Positions 1 to 8,276 of a stretch of DNA of 54,019 nucleotides are shown here, piece by piece. This DNA comes from Sporomusa acidovorans. GTDB lineage: Bacteria; Bacillota; Negativicutes; Sporomusales; Sporomusaceae. The first letter of the stretch is position 1, and every line of letters starts with the position of its first letter. The position numbers and the translations under genes are program-made. The stretch spans positions 1 through 54,019 of the forward strand of contig NZ_FNAM01000041.1 in assembly GCF_900101845.1 (NCBI RefSeq), read 5' to 3'. The notes beneath the pieces were generated by a model, which searched no databases, was not told the origin of the DNA, and worked only from the letters and a program-made list of their open reading frames with translations.

Positions 1-279
1 CATATGATGGGCATTGACTACAAGTAGGGATTGATAGTTACTGTGGAATTCTTCAATTGCTTCATATACTGGCCGCCAATACACACCCGTGCTTTCCATG
101 GCAATATGATTACAATCGTGGCGAACTAACCATTGAACCAATTCTTGTAAATCCTGTTGCATTGTCTTAAATTCAGCACGAATCACTTCTGGATTATCTG
201 TTAGGCCCTTTAGTATACATACTTGCAGACTATCTCGATGTACATCAATTCCACAGCAACATTCCAAAAGGGCTTCCAT
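1..279 (-). CDS. IS110-family transposase, 5' part, cut by the window edge
   Basis: The first 93 codons of a transposase run off the left edge. The reading shows CCGIDVHRDSLQVC near the N terminus, then AMESTGVYWRPVYEAIE and ending NAHHM, which is the usual layout of the N-terminal DEDD (RuvC-like) domain of IS110 recombinases: the first Asp in GIDVH and the Glu of MESTG are visible. The ATG at 279 follows TAGGAG by about 7 nt. IS110 elements move by a site-specific route and usually lack terminal inverted repeats, so the right end of the element cannot be placed from this sequence. The neighbouring 365 bp holds no other intact gene. Whether the transposase is intact cannot be seen. Confidence 0.85.
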   Translation of the reverse strand, partial: MEALLECCCGIDVHRDSLQVCILKGLTDNPEVIRAEFKTMQQDLQELVQWLVRHDCNHIAMESTGVYWRPVYEAIEEFHSNYQSLLVVNAHHM

Positions 280-495
280 CTAAATCACTCCTACTATTTT
301 AAGTGCAGGAAGATTGTCTGATAGAAAAAAGTTTATTGTACGCTGTTTAACAGCAGTTCTCTGTACTCAAAGACAACCCGATCATGTTCTCAAAGCGGAG
401 TAATCTCCAAACCGTCCCTCGATCTTATCCTGCTTCTTCGAGTATAGCATAATTATCGTTATTTTCATCAGCTCTGCTGTGTCAATTATTGTCAT
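280..495. other. Gene-free stretch next to the IS110 element
   Basis: I see no credible coding sequence here. The 63-codon open frame that crosses this area on the minus strand is made partly of the dispersed repeat at 496-598 and has no family resemblance. The stretch probably includes the right end of the IS110 element and old intergenic DNA. Confidence 0.4.
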
Positions 496-598
496 GGCTG
501 TTCCCTGACTCATGTTAAATCTGCCAGGTAACAAGGAACCTTTCCGCTGCGTTATTAACCCCTTAACAGGCAAGTTGAGAACCGTCCCTGCTTGCTAT
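496..598 (-). repeat. Dispersed GGGACGGTTC repeat, copy A
   Basis: Read on the minus strand this begins ATAGCAAGCAGGGACGGTTC and continues with a CTTGCC, AAGGGGTTAA and CCTGGCAG core, matching copy B at 14521-14660 over about 85 bp with roughly a dozen differences. Copy B carries about 15 extra bases before its final part. A short hairpin (AGCAAG/CTTGCC) opens both copies. It looks like a small non-autonomous or REP-like intergenic repeat. Confidence 0.75.
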
Positions 599-606
599 GG
601 TCAACT

Positions 607-636
607 AAAAAATCGCGCACAAAACGCGATTTTTTT
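607..636. terminator. Bidirectional intrinsic terminator
   Basis: An inverted repeat AAATCGCG / CGCGATTT with a 7-nt loop has A-runs on the left and T-runs on the right, so it can terminate in both directions. On the minus strand it lies just after the rubredoxin remnant and so ends transcription from uvrA-uvrC. Confidence 0.8.
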
Positions 637-644
637 ATTCCCTT

Positions 645-743
645 TTATAGTTTTTCAAACTGATCTTTACCAACACCGCAAATAGGACATTGCCAATCCT
701 TCGGCAAATCCGCAAAGGCCGTTCCCGGCTTGACGCCATGGTC
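645..743 (-). pseudogene. Rubredoxin, 3' half only
   Basis: The last 32 codons of a rubredoxin are intact (DHGVKPGTAFADLPKDW, then CPICGVGKDQFEKL and stop). This includes the second CPxCG metal-binding pair. The first CxxCG pair and roughly the first 20 residues are missing: an in-frame TAG stands directly before the first codon and the uvrC stop codon is only 8 bp upstream. Rubredoxin is a small iron electron carrier of anaerobes, often serving oxygen/peroxide detoxification. Half the iron site is absent, so this piece cannot work. It looks like the scar of a deletion or rearrangement next to uvrC. Confidence 0.88.
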
Positions 744-751
744 CTATAGGA

Positions 752-2545
752 TTACAAGTTTTTATTACGAAAAAAATTATACACAGCCTCAGCCGCCGGC
801 AGCGTCATGCCCTCAACCTTGGCAAGTTCCGCCACTTCAGCCGCCTTGATTTTCGCCAAACTGCCAAAATGATGCCAGAGCGCCTGACGGCGTTTGGCGC
901 CAATACCCGGAATATGATCCAGCACCGATACCAGATTGCGCTTGGAGCGCAGTTTGCGGTGATAGGTTATGGCGAAGCGGTGCGCCTCATCCCGGATGCG
1001 CTGCACCAGATAGAGAGACTGGGAGTGGCGTGGCAGGATCAGCGGTTCGCTGATTCCTTCTTTAAATATATGCTCAAATTCTTTAGCTAGGCCCACTACC
1101 ATGACCGCCTGCAGGCCGGCGGCGCGGATAACCGGCAGAGCGGCGTTAAGCTGGCCTTTGCCCCCGTCAATGATGATCAGGTCAGGAACCGGCCCTTTCG
1201 CTAAGGCGTCACGATAACGCCGTCCCACAACTTCCTGCATGGACTTAAAATCATCAGGTTTGCCTTCCACCGTTTTCAGCTTGTAGCGGCGATATTCATT
1301 TTTATTGGGTTGGCCGCCCTCAAATACCACCATTGACGCCACTGTCTCCGACCCCTGGATATGCGAAATGTCAAAGCATTCAATCCGTTCCGGGGGAACC
1401 GTCAGCCCCAAATGCTGCCCCAGTTCGGCCGCCGCCCCGGCTGTCTTCTCTTGATCGGCAGCCAGTCGCGCAGCCTGCTCCTGTAATACAATGGCCGCAT
1501 TGCCTGCCGCCATGTTAACCAAATCTTTCTTGGTGCCGCGTTTAGGCGTTTCCACCTGCACCCGCCCGCCCTTGCTGCCGCTCAGCCATTCGGCCAGCAG
1601 CTGCTGTTCCTCAAGCGCCAGCGGCAGCAGGATTTCACGGGGAATAAAGGCTGCCTGACTGTAGTACTGCTTAATGAAAGCTGTCAGCATGTTCTGATCG
1701 GTTTCATCTTCACCGCCTGACAACATAAAATGGTCACGTCCCACCATTTTGCCGCTGCGGATGAAAAATACCTGGGCACAAGTGCCGGCGGCCGAACGGG
1801 CCAAGCCGATGGCATCCTGGTCACCACTGCCGGTCACAATGTTTTGCTTTTCGATAATCTTTTCCACGGCCGTTAGCTGATCACGCAAACGGGCCGCCTG
1901 CTCAAACTCCAGGGCTTCCGCCGCCTCAGCCATAAGCCGTCTGAGGTTTTTGACCACCGTGTCACTGCGTCCCTCCAGAAACAGTTCCACTGCCTTAATC
2001 ATTTCCCGATAGGCATCCTGATCCACCTTGCCGGAACAGGGCGCCAGGCAGCGTTTAATATGATGTTCCAAGCAAGGCCGCTTGGCGTCAAGGCGGCGGC
2101 AGGAACGCAGCGGGAATAACGTTTTGAGCAGCCGCAAGGTTTCATGCACGGCCCCGGCGCTGGTATAGGGGCCAAAGTACCTAGCACCGTCTTTAACCAC
2201 TTTACGGGTGGCATATACCCGGGGATATTCTTCGGCTGTTACTTTGATATAAGGATAGGTTTTGTCATCCCGCAGGCTGATATTATACTTAGGGCGATGT
2301 TTTTTGATCAGATTGCATTCCAGAATCAGTGCTTCTATCTCTGATGCGGTAATAATGTATTCCAGATCGGCGATACGCGCCACCATCGCCAACACCTTGG
2401 GGGAATGGTTGCGGCTGGACTGAAAGTAAGAGCGTACCCTGTTTTTTAAATTAATGGCTTTGCCGACATAAATAATCCGGCCTTTGTCGTCTTTCATCAG
2501 GTAAACGCCCGGCTTATCCGGCAAAAGCGCCAGCTTTTCTTCCAC
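752..2545 (-). CDS. uvrC: Excinuclease ABC subunit C
   Basis: UvrC makes both incisions in nucleotide excision repair after UvrA/UvrB find damage. The 597-aa product is full length: a GIY-YIG nuclease domain (PGVYLMKDDKGRIIYVGKA, about residues 12-40), a UVR motif that binds UvrB (about 200-236), an RNase H-like endonuclease domain (FDISHIQG and IIIDGGKGQ motifs) and a C-terminal helix-hairpin-helix pair (IPGIGAKRR). It follows uvrA by 39 bp in one unit. The start is uncertain: the GTG at 2545 gives a typical N terminus, but the only strong ribosome site (GGAGG) is 28 nt upstream, where a rare in-frame ATT would have the right spacing and add eight residues. Confidence 0.96.
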   Translation of the reverse strand: MEEKLALLPDKPGVYLMKDDKGRIIYVGKAINLKNRVRSYFQSSRNHSPKVLAMVARIADLEYIITASEIEALILECNLIKKHRPKYNISLRDDKTYPYIKVTAEEYPRVYATRKVVKDGARYFGPYTSAGAVHETLRLLKTLFPLRSCRRLDAKRPCLEHHIKRCLAPCSGKVDQDAYREMIKAVELFLEGRSDTVVKNLRRLMAEAAEALEFEQAARLRDQLTAVEKIIEKQNIVTGSGDQDAIGLARSAAGTCAQVFFIRSGKMVGRDHFMLSGGEDETDQNMLTAFIKQYYSQAAFIPREILLPLALEEQQLLAEWLSGSKGGRVQVETPKRGTKKDLVNMAAGNAAIVLQEQAARLAADQEKTAGAAAELGQHLGLTVPPERIECFDISHIQGSETVASMVVFEGGQPNKNEYRRYKLKTVEGKPDDFKSMQEVVGRRYRDALAKGPVPDLIIIDGGKGQLNAALPVIRAAGLQAVMVVGLAKEFEHIFKEGISEPLILPRHSQSLYLVQRIRDEAHRFAITYHRKLRSKRNLVSVLDHIPGIGAKRRQALWHHFGSLAKIKAAEVAELAKVEGMTLPAAEAVYNFFRNKNL

Positions 2546-2584
2546 TATGGAAGCTACAACAGCAATGACCGTACACCTCCTTTG

Positions 2585-5419
2585 CTATTGCCGCGGACCA
2601 CGGGCCAACACAGGCGCCAAAAATTGACCGGTATAAGACACCGGCACGGCCGCCACTTGTTCCGGCGTACCCTGGGCCACAATCGTCCCGCCCCGTTTGC
2701 CGCCTTCCGGACCAAGATCGATCAAATAATCCGCCGTTTTTATCACATCCAGATTATGTTCAATCACCACCACCGTATCTCCGCCGTCAACCAGCCGCTG
2801 CAGCACCATGAGTAAGCGGTGAATATCGGCCGTGTGCAGCCCGGTAGTCGGTTCATCCAGGATATATAAGGTTTTGCCGGTGCTGCGGCGTGCCAGTTCG
2901 GTTGCCAGCTTAATCCGCTGGGCCTCACCGCCCGACAGTTGGGTAGCCGGCTGACCCAATTTAATATACCCCAGACCGACATCCTGCAAGACCTGCAGTT
3001 TCCGGTGAATCTTGGGGATATTCTGAAAGAATTCCACCGCCTCGTCAACCACCATATTAAGGACATCGGCAATACTCTTGCCTTTATAACGGACCTCCAG
3101 CGTTTCCCGGTTATATCTGGCGCCTTTGCATACCTCGCAGGGCACATACACATCCGGCAAAAAATGCATTTCAATCTTAATAATTCCGTCGCCCTTGCAA
3201 GCTTCGCAGCGGCCGCCTTTAACGTTAAAACTAAAGCGTCCCGGGCGATAGCCGCGCATTTTGGCTTCAGGCGTCTGGCTGAAAACTTCGCGAATATTAT
3301 CAAAAAGGCTTGTATAGGTAGCAGGATTGGAGCGCGGCGTGCGGCCAATCGGCGACTGGTCAATATCGATAATTTTATCAATATATTCCAAGCCGCGAAT
3401 TGCCTGATGTTCCCCCGGACGGGCATGGCTGCCGCGATACAGTTGACTGGCCAGCCCTTTGTACAGGATTTCATTAACCAGCGTGCTCTTGCCGGAGCCT
3501 GATACCCCGGTAACAGCCGTGAATACCCCCAGCGGGAAACGGGCGTTAACCTTTTTAAGATTATTTTCCTTAGCCCCAATGACTTCCAGCCACTTGCCAT
3601 TAGGCTGCCGGCGCACGGCCGGTACCGGTATGGCTTTACGACCGCTCAAATATTGACCGGTAATCGAAGCTTCGCAAGCCTTGATTTCCTCTACAGTTCC
3701 CTGGGCGACGACCATGCCGCCGTCAGCCCCGGCCGCCGGTCCGATATCGATAATATGATCAGCCGCATACATCGTATCCTCATCATGTTCCACGACCAGC
3801 AGCGTGTTGCCTAAGTTTCTCATTTGTTTCAAAGTAGCAAGCAGCCTGTTATTATCCCGTTGGTGAAGACCGATACTGGGCTCGTCCAGAATATAGAGCA
3901 CCCCAACCAGGCCGGATCCGATCTGGGTGGCCAGCCTGATCCGCTGGGCCTCGCCGCCGGAAAGGGTACCGGCGGCCCGGTCAAGTGTCAGATAATCCAG
4001 ACCGACATTCAGTAAAAATCCCAGTCTGGCGTTAATTTCCTTTAAAATTTGGCGGGCAATCACCGTTTCCCGTTCAGTGAGTTGCAAATGACTAAAGAAT
4101 TCTTTGGACTCAGCCACTGTCATCTTAGTAACTTCATTAATATTCTTGCCGCCAACCTTTACGGCAAGCGCTTCGGGTTTAAGCCTGGCCCCCTTGCACG
4201 CCGGGCAGGGCTTGGAGCTCATATATTCTTCGATTTCCTCCCGCGCCCAGTCTGAGGTCGACTCACGGTGCCTGCGGGTAAGTAGCGGCACAACTCCCTC
4301 AAAGTTGGAGTGATAGGTCTTGGTCTCGCCATACATGTTTTCGTACCGGAAAGTAAATTTATCCTGACCGGCTCCATAAAGAATAAGCTCCTTAAGATTG
4401 TCAGGCATCTTCTCCCAGGTATCATAAAGCGTATGGCCATACTGCTCCAGCACAGCCTCCAGCTGGCACATAAAATAAGAGTTTGTGCTTTTGCTGAGCG
4501 GCGCAATTACACCGTCGATAAATGACTTGCCTGGGTCGGGAATAACCAGCGCCGGGTCAATCTCCAGATTGTTGCCCAGCCCGGTACATTCCGGACAAGC
4601 GCCAAAAGGGCTGTTAAAAGAAAACATGCGGGGGGCAATCTCCGGCAGGCTGATACCGCAGTCCACACAGGCGAAATTCTGACTAAAAATCAGTTCCTTG
4701 CTGCCGCCGACATCCACGGTAACAATACCGCCACCCAATTTCAGGGAGGTTTCCAGCGAATCGGCCAACCGGCTGTCTACGCCCTCACGCACAATAATCC
4801 GGTCAACAACTACTTCAATGGTATGCTTCTTATTTTTTTCCAGCTTAATTTCATCGGCAATATCATAAATTTCGCCATCCACTCGCACCCGGACATAGCC
4901 ATTTTTCCGGATGTCCTCCAGAATTTTTTGATGCTCGCCTTTTTTACCGCGCACCACGGGTGCCATCAGGCTCAGCCTGGAGCCCTCGCCCAAGGCCAGC
5001 AGCTGGTCAACCATCTGCTCAACCGTCTGCTGGCTGATGGGCTTACCGCATTTGGGGCAATAGGGCCGCCCCGCCCGGGCAAACAACAGGCGCAGATAAT
5101 CGTACACCTCGGTCACGGTCCCCACTGTCGAACGCGGATTGCGGCTGGTGGTCTTCTGGTCAATAGATATGGCCGGCGACAAACCCTCAATATAGTCGAC
5201 ATCCGGTTTGTCCATTTGCCCCAGAAACTGGCGGGCATAAGCCGAGAGCGACTCCACATAGCGGCGCTGCCCCTCGGCATAAATGGTGTCAAACGCCAAT
5301 GAAGATTTGCCCGAACCACTGAGGCCGGTAATAACCACAAGCTTATCGCGCGGAATGGTTATATCTATGTTTTTTAAATTATGTTGTCTGGCACCTTTAA
5401 TGATAATTTGATCTGGCAT
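2585..5419 (-). CDS. uvrA: Excinuclease ABC subunit A
   Basis: UvrA is the ATP-driven damage sensor that loads UvrB. The 944-aa protein has both ABC modules: Walker A GLSGSGKSS (about residue 33) and GVSGSGKST (about 640), two LSGGEAQRI signatures, and the zinc-binding CxxC pairs (CPKCGKP, CVDCG/CPEC, CEACKGDG/CEVCKGA). Length and motif order are normal. It is transcribed leftward with uvrC. An extended -10 element (TGCTATAAT, 5479-5487) lies upstream. I see no Firmicute LexA box (GAAC-N4-GTTC) in the intergenic DNA, so SOS control is not evident. Confidence 0.98.
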   Translation of the reverse strand: MPDQIIIKGARQHNLKNIDITIPRDKLVVITGLSGSGKSSLAFDTIYAEGQRRYVESLSAYARQFLGQMDKPDVDYIEGLSPAISIDQKTTSRNPRSTVGTVTEVYDYLRLLFARAGRPYCPKCGKPISQQTVEQMVDQLLALGEGSRLSLMAPVVRGKKGEHQKILEDIRKNGYVRVRVDGEIYDIADEIKLEKNKKHTIEVVVDRIIVREGVDSRLADSLETSLKLGGGIVTVDVGGSKELIFSQNFACVDCGISLPEIAPRMFSFNSPFGACPECTGLGNNLEIDPALVIPDPGKSFIDGVIAPLSKSTNSYFMCQLEAVLEQYGHTLYDTWEKMPDNLKELILYGAGQDKFTFRYENMYGETKTYHSNFEGVVPLLTRRHRESTSDWAREEIEEYMSSKPCPACKGARLKPEALAVKVGGKNINEVTKMTVAESKEFFSHLQLTERETVIARQILKEINARLGFLLNVGLDYLTLDRAAGTLSGGEAQRIRLATQIGSGLVGVLYILDEPSIGLHQRDNNRLLATLKQMRNLGNTLLVVEHDEDTMYAADHIIDIGPAAGADGGMVVAQGTVEEIKACEASITGQYLSGRKAIPVPAVRRQPNGKWLEVIGAKENNLKKVNARFPLGVFTAVTGVSGSGKSTLVNEILYKGLASQLYRGSHARPGEHQAIRGLEYIDKIIDIDQSPIGRTPRSNPATYTSLFDNIREVFSQTPEAKMRGYRPGRFSFNVKGGRCEACKGDGIIKIEMHFLPDVYVPCEVCKGARYNRETLEVRYKGKSIADVLNMVVDEAVEFFQNIPKIHRKLQVLQDVGLGYIKLGQPATQLSGGEAQRIKLATELARRSTGKTLYILDEPTTGLHTADIHRLLMVLQRLVDGGDTVVVIEHNLDVIKTADYLIDLGPEGGKRGGTIVAQGTPEQVAAVPVSYTGQFLAPVLARGPRQ

Positions 5420-5478
5420 CTTTCGGTTCCCCTTTTAGACTACTATATATTAATTGATACTAATTATCTAACTTATAT

Positions 5479-5487
5479 ATTATAGCA
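5479..5487 (-). promoter_or_regulatory. Extended -10 promoter for uvrA-uvrC
   Basis: The minus strand reads TGCTATAAT, a perfect -10 with the TG extension. The -35 region (TATCAT, 17 bp upstream) is poor, as is usual for extended -10 promoters. It lies about 60 bp before the uvrA ATG. Confidence 0.5.
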
Positions 5488-5531
5488 GTATTCTGCTGAT
5501 AATGATAGCCGTCTGTAACAGCAAAATATAC

Positions 5532-5560
5532 TTGTCTTACCCGGCGGCAACAGGTACAAT
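5532..5560 (+). promoter_or_regulatory. Sigma-A promoter for the heptad-repeat gene
   Basis: TTGTCT, a 17-bp spacer and TACAAT lie 26 bp before the ATG at 5587, where a GGAGG ribosome site is also present. This gives the plus-strand gene its own short leader. Confidence 0.65.
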
Positions 5561-5586
5561 AATGAATAGAACTATTTATTGGCATC

Positions 5587-6060
5587 ATGGAGGATAGTAT
5601 GAGCGAAGAACGCTTTGACAGACTGGAAAAAATGCTGATCCAACACCAAAACCAGCTGAATCAAATGCAGACCATGATGGAGCAGCTTATTAAAATGGTG
5701 GGTCACAATAATGCGGTCACAGAAGAACTCTGTGAGCGCGTGGATAAACTGGAAACCAGGTTCGATAATCTGGAAACTAGGTTCGATAAACTGGAAACTA
5801 GGTTCGATAATCTGGAAACCAGGTTCGATAATCTGGAAACCAGGTTCGATAATCTGGAAGCCAGATTCGATAACCTGGAAACTAGGCTTGATAACCATGA
5901 ACTGCAAACTCAGGCCGGTTTTCAAGGACTTACCGCTATGGTTAACTTGCTTGGTGAAAAGTTGGATGCCATACCCCGCCTGGAAGCCAAGCTGGATATC
6001 CTTAATAACCGCCTCCTGGAGACAGAAACTGATGTTCGCCTGCTCAAAAAAGCACTATAA
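5587..6060 (+). CDS. Coiled-coil protein with seven LETRFDN heptads
   Basis: I do not recognise a function. The 157-aa product has no signal peptide or membrane segment and is almost entirely predicted helix. Residues 55-103 are seven consecutive copies of LETRFDN (one copy has K for N, one A for T, the last L for F), a perfect heptad with Leu and Phe in core positions. The flanks (MEQLIKMVGHN, LGEKLDAIPRLEAKLD) continue the coiled coil. It should form a rod-like oligomer. Such proteins are often annotated only as hypothetical in Firmicutes. It has its own promoter and shares a bidirectional terminator with uvrB. The number of heptads could vary between strains because the DNA is a 21-bp tandem repeat. 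Confidence 0.85.
   Translation: MEDSMSEERFDRLEKMLIQHQNQLNQMQTMMEQLIKMVGHNNAVTEELCERVDKLETRFDNLETRFDKLETRFDNLETRFDNLETRFDNLEARFDNLETRLDNHELQTQAGFQGLTAMVNLLGEKLDAIPRLEAKLDILNNRLLETETDVRLLKKAL
5749..5895 (+). repeat. 21-bp tandem repeat, seven units
   Basis: Seven in-frame copies of a unit like CTGGAAACCAGGTTCGATAA plus one base, most differing by one or two bases. They encode the LETRFDN heptads. Units are near identical at DNA level, which suggests recent expansion by slippage or recombination; changes keep the frame because 21 is divisible by 3. Confidence 0.9.
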
Positions 6061-6134
6061 ATTTTCTGCAATCTATACAACATGCTAAAGTGTCTTGCAG
6101 ACAGATGGCGTATTAACCAAAATACTATTTCACC

Positions 6135-6173
6135 AAAAATCACCCGGTTCTATCCGTTCCGGATGATTTTTTT
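6135..6173. terminator. Bidirectional terminator between convergent genes
   Basis: AAAAATCACCCGG pairs imperfectly with CCGGATGATTTTTTT around an 11-nt loop. It follows the plus-strand heptad-repeat gene and touches the uvrB stop codon, so it can end both transcripts. Confidence 0.75.
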
Positions 6174-8262
6174 ATTGGCTTTTCTTGCCTCTTGACCGTT
6201 TGGCCGGTTTACTGCCGCCCGCTTTGGCCTTTACCGAACCGGCCCCGGCTTTCTGCCTGAGTTCAATGACCATATCCCGCAGTTCGGCGGCCCGCTCAAA
6301 CTCCAGCTGTTTGGAAGCCAGCCGCATTTCTTTTTCCAGATTATCAGCCAGTTCCAGCATATCTTCGCGCTTCATATCGCCAATACGGTCAGCTTTGTAA
6401 GCAGCCGGGGCCTCCGCCACCTTAGTGGTCTCAATCAGTTCTTTAACCCGTTTTTCGATAGTTTTCGGGGTTATGCCATGTTCTTTATTATAAGCCACCT
6501 GAATTTCCCGGCGGCGCTCAGTCTCGCTAATTGCCCGGCGCATCGAATCGGTAATATTGTCGGCATACATGATAACCTTGCCATGGGCATTACGGGCTGC
6601 CCGGCCAATTGTCTGAATCAATGACGTCTCCGAACGAAGAAAGCCTTCTTTATCGGCGTCGAGAATGGTCACAAGCGATACTTCCGGCATATCCAGACCT
6701 TCCCGCAGCAAGTTAATACCGACTAAAACATCATGTACCCCGGAGCGCAAATCGCGAATAATCTCAACCCGCTCAATGGTTGCTATATCGGAATGAAGAT
6801 AATTCACCTTAATTCCCATGTTTTTCAGATATTCTGTCAGATTCTCCGCCATTTTCTTGGTAAGCGTGGTGACTAGCACCCGTTCATTGGCAGCCGTGCG
6901 CAGCCTGATTTCGTCAAGCAAATCATCCATTTGGCCCTTGATCGGCCGTACCTCGATTTCAGGGTCAACAAGACCGGTAGGGCGAATGATCTGCTGCGTA
7001 ACCTGCTGGCCCGCCTTCTTCAGTTCATAAACGGCCGGTGTTGCCGAAACGTAGACAATCTGATTGATTCTGGCAGTAAATTCATCAAAAGTCAGCGGCC
7101 GGTTATCAAAGGCCGAAGGCAGCCGGAAACCGTTTGTCACCAGCGATTCCTTGCGGGACCGGTCACCGGCATACATGGCTCTAATCTGCGGTAAGGTAAC
7201 ATGAGATTCGTCAATAACAATCAGAAAATCCTCCGGAAAATAATCGACCAGCGTATAGGGCGCCTCACCCGCCTGCCGTTTCGTTAGATGCCGGGAATAA
7301 TTTTCGATTCCGGAACAATACCCCATCTCCTGCAGCATTTCCAGATCATAGCGGGTGCGCTGTTCCAGCCGCTGAGCTTCCAACAGCTTATTGTTGGCTT
7401 TCAGATAAGCCAACTGCTCCTCTAACTCGGTTTCAATATCCTGCACCGCCCGCAGCATATTTTCCCGGGAAGTAACATAGTGAGAGGCCGGATAAACGGC
7501 AATATGCTTACGTTCCGCCAGAATTTCACCTGTCAGGGTGTCGATCTCCAGAATTCGTTCAATTTCGTCGCCAAACAACTCGACCCGCAAAGCCTTTTCC
7601 CCATAAGCTGCCGGAAATATCTCAACAATGTCGCCCCGTACCCGGAAAGTCCCCCGGGTAAAGTTATAATCGTTGCGTTCATATTGAATTTCTACCAGCT
7701 TGCGCAGAATATCATCCCGGTCTTTGGTCTGGCCCTGCCTTAACGATAAGACTAACCCCCGGTATTCATCCGGAGAGCCCAAACCATAAATGCAGGACAC
7801 ACTGGCTACGATAATGACATCCCGCCGTTCAAACAGCGAGCTGGTAGCCGAGTGGCGCAGCTTATCAATTTCATCATTAATCGAAGCGTCTTTCTCAATA
7901 TAGGTATCTGTTTGCGCAATATAAGCTTCCGGCTGGTAATAATCATAATAACTGACAAAATACTCAACCGCATTATTGGGGAAAAACTCTTTAAACTCGC
8001 TGGCTAATTGCGCAGCAAGTGTTTTGTTGTGAGCAATGACCAAGGTTGGCTTTTGCACAGCTTCAATGACTTTCGCCACAGTAAAAGTTTTACCTGTGCC
8101 GGTAGCTCCCAAAAGGACCTGCGCCGCATCACCCTGTGTAATTCCTGCCGCTAGTTGGGCAATAGCCGCCGGCTGGTCGCCTGTAGGCACAAACGGCGCT
8201 TCCACTTTAAAAGGAATGCCTCCGTCCTGGTGAACCGTATTCAGTTTGGGTACAGTAGCCAT
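6172..8262 (-). CDS. uvrB: Excinuclease ABC subunit B
   Basis: UvrB verifies damage and holds the pre-incision complex. The 696-aa product has Walker A GATGTGKT near residue 56, the damage-probing beta-hairpin sequence YYDYYQPEAY, the DESH box, helicase motifs V-VI (QTIGRAARN) and a C-terminal UVR motif (LEFERAAELRD) that binds UvrC. I place the start at the ATG at 8262, preceded by AGGTGA 6 nt away; the GTG at 8271 overlaps that ribosome site. It is the last gene of the run ftsE-ftsX-M23-ctpA-MinJ-like-uvrB, with only about 14 bp to the gene before it. In Bacillus uvrB-uvrA are adjacent; here an extra gene lies between them on the other strand. Confidence 0.98.
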   Translation of the reverse strand: MATVPKLNTVHQDGGIPFKVEAPFVPTGDQPAAIAQLAAGITQGDAAQVLLGATGTGKTFTVAKVIEAVQKPTLVIAHNKTLAAQLASEFKEFFPNNAVEYFVSYYDYYQPEAYIAQTDTYIEKDASINDEIDKLRHSATSSLFERRDVIIVASVSCIYGLGSPDEYRGLVLSLRQGQTKDRDDILRKLVEIQYERNDYNFTRGTFRVRGDIVEIFPAAYGEKALRVELFGDEIERILEIDTLTGEILAERKHIAVYPASHYVTSRENMLRAVQDIETELEEQLAYLKANNKLLEAQRLEQRTRYDLEMLQEMGYCSGIENYSRHLTKRQAGEAPYTLVDYFPEDFLIVIDESHVTLPQIRAMYAGDRSRKESLVTNGFRLPSAFDNRPLTFDEFTARINQIVYVSATPAVYELKKAGQQVTQQIIRPTGLVDPEIEVRPIKGQMDDLLDEIRLRTAANERVLVTTLTKKMAENLTEYLKNMGIKVNYLHSDIATIERVEIIRDLRSGVHDVLVGINLLREGLDMPEVSLVTILDADKEGFLRSETSLIQTIGRAARNAHGKVIMYADNITDSMRRAISETERRREIQVAYNKEHGITPKTIEKRVKELIETTKVAEAPAAYKADRIGDMKREDMLELADNLEKEMRLASKQLEFERAAELRDMVIELRQKAGAGSVKAKAGGSKPAKRSRGKKSQ

Positions 8263-8276
8263 TATTATCACCTAAC

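Noticed and set aside
382..573. 63-codon open frame on the minus strand
   Set aside because: It runs through the dispersed repeat, has no family resemblance or ribosome site, and its open frame is explained by the repeat.
2764..3600. 278-codon frame on the minus strand and several plus-strand frames in uvrA
   Set aside because: They lie fully inside uvrA, whose frame has all family motifs.
5420..5586. LexA (SOS) box before uvrA, and before uvrB
   Set aside because: I looked for GAAC-N4-GTTC and near variants and saw none; SOS control cannot be claimed.
5749..5895. CRISPR-like array
   Set aside because: Units are contiguous with no spacers and encode protein heptads.
5572..5925. Minus-strand frame with FQIIEPG repeats
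   Set aside because: It is the antisense reading of the 21-bp repeat; the plus-strand heptad protein has promoter, ribosome site and coiled-coil logic.
8263..8271. GTG-ATA-ATA-ATG as extended N terminus of uvrB (similar at 45749 and 53751)
   Set aside because: The GTG overlaps the AGGTGA ribosome site in each case; the ATG three codons later has the right spacing.
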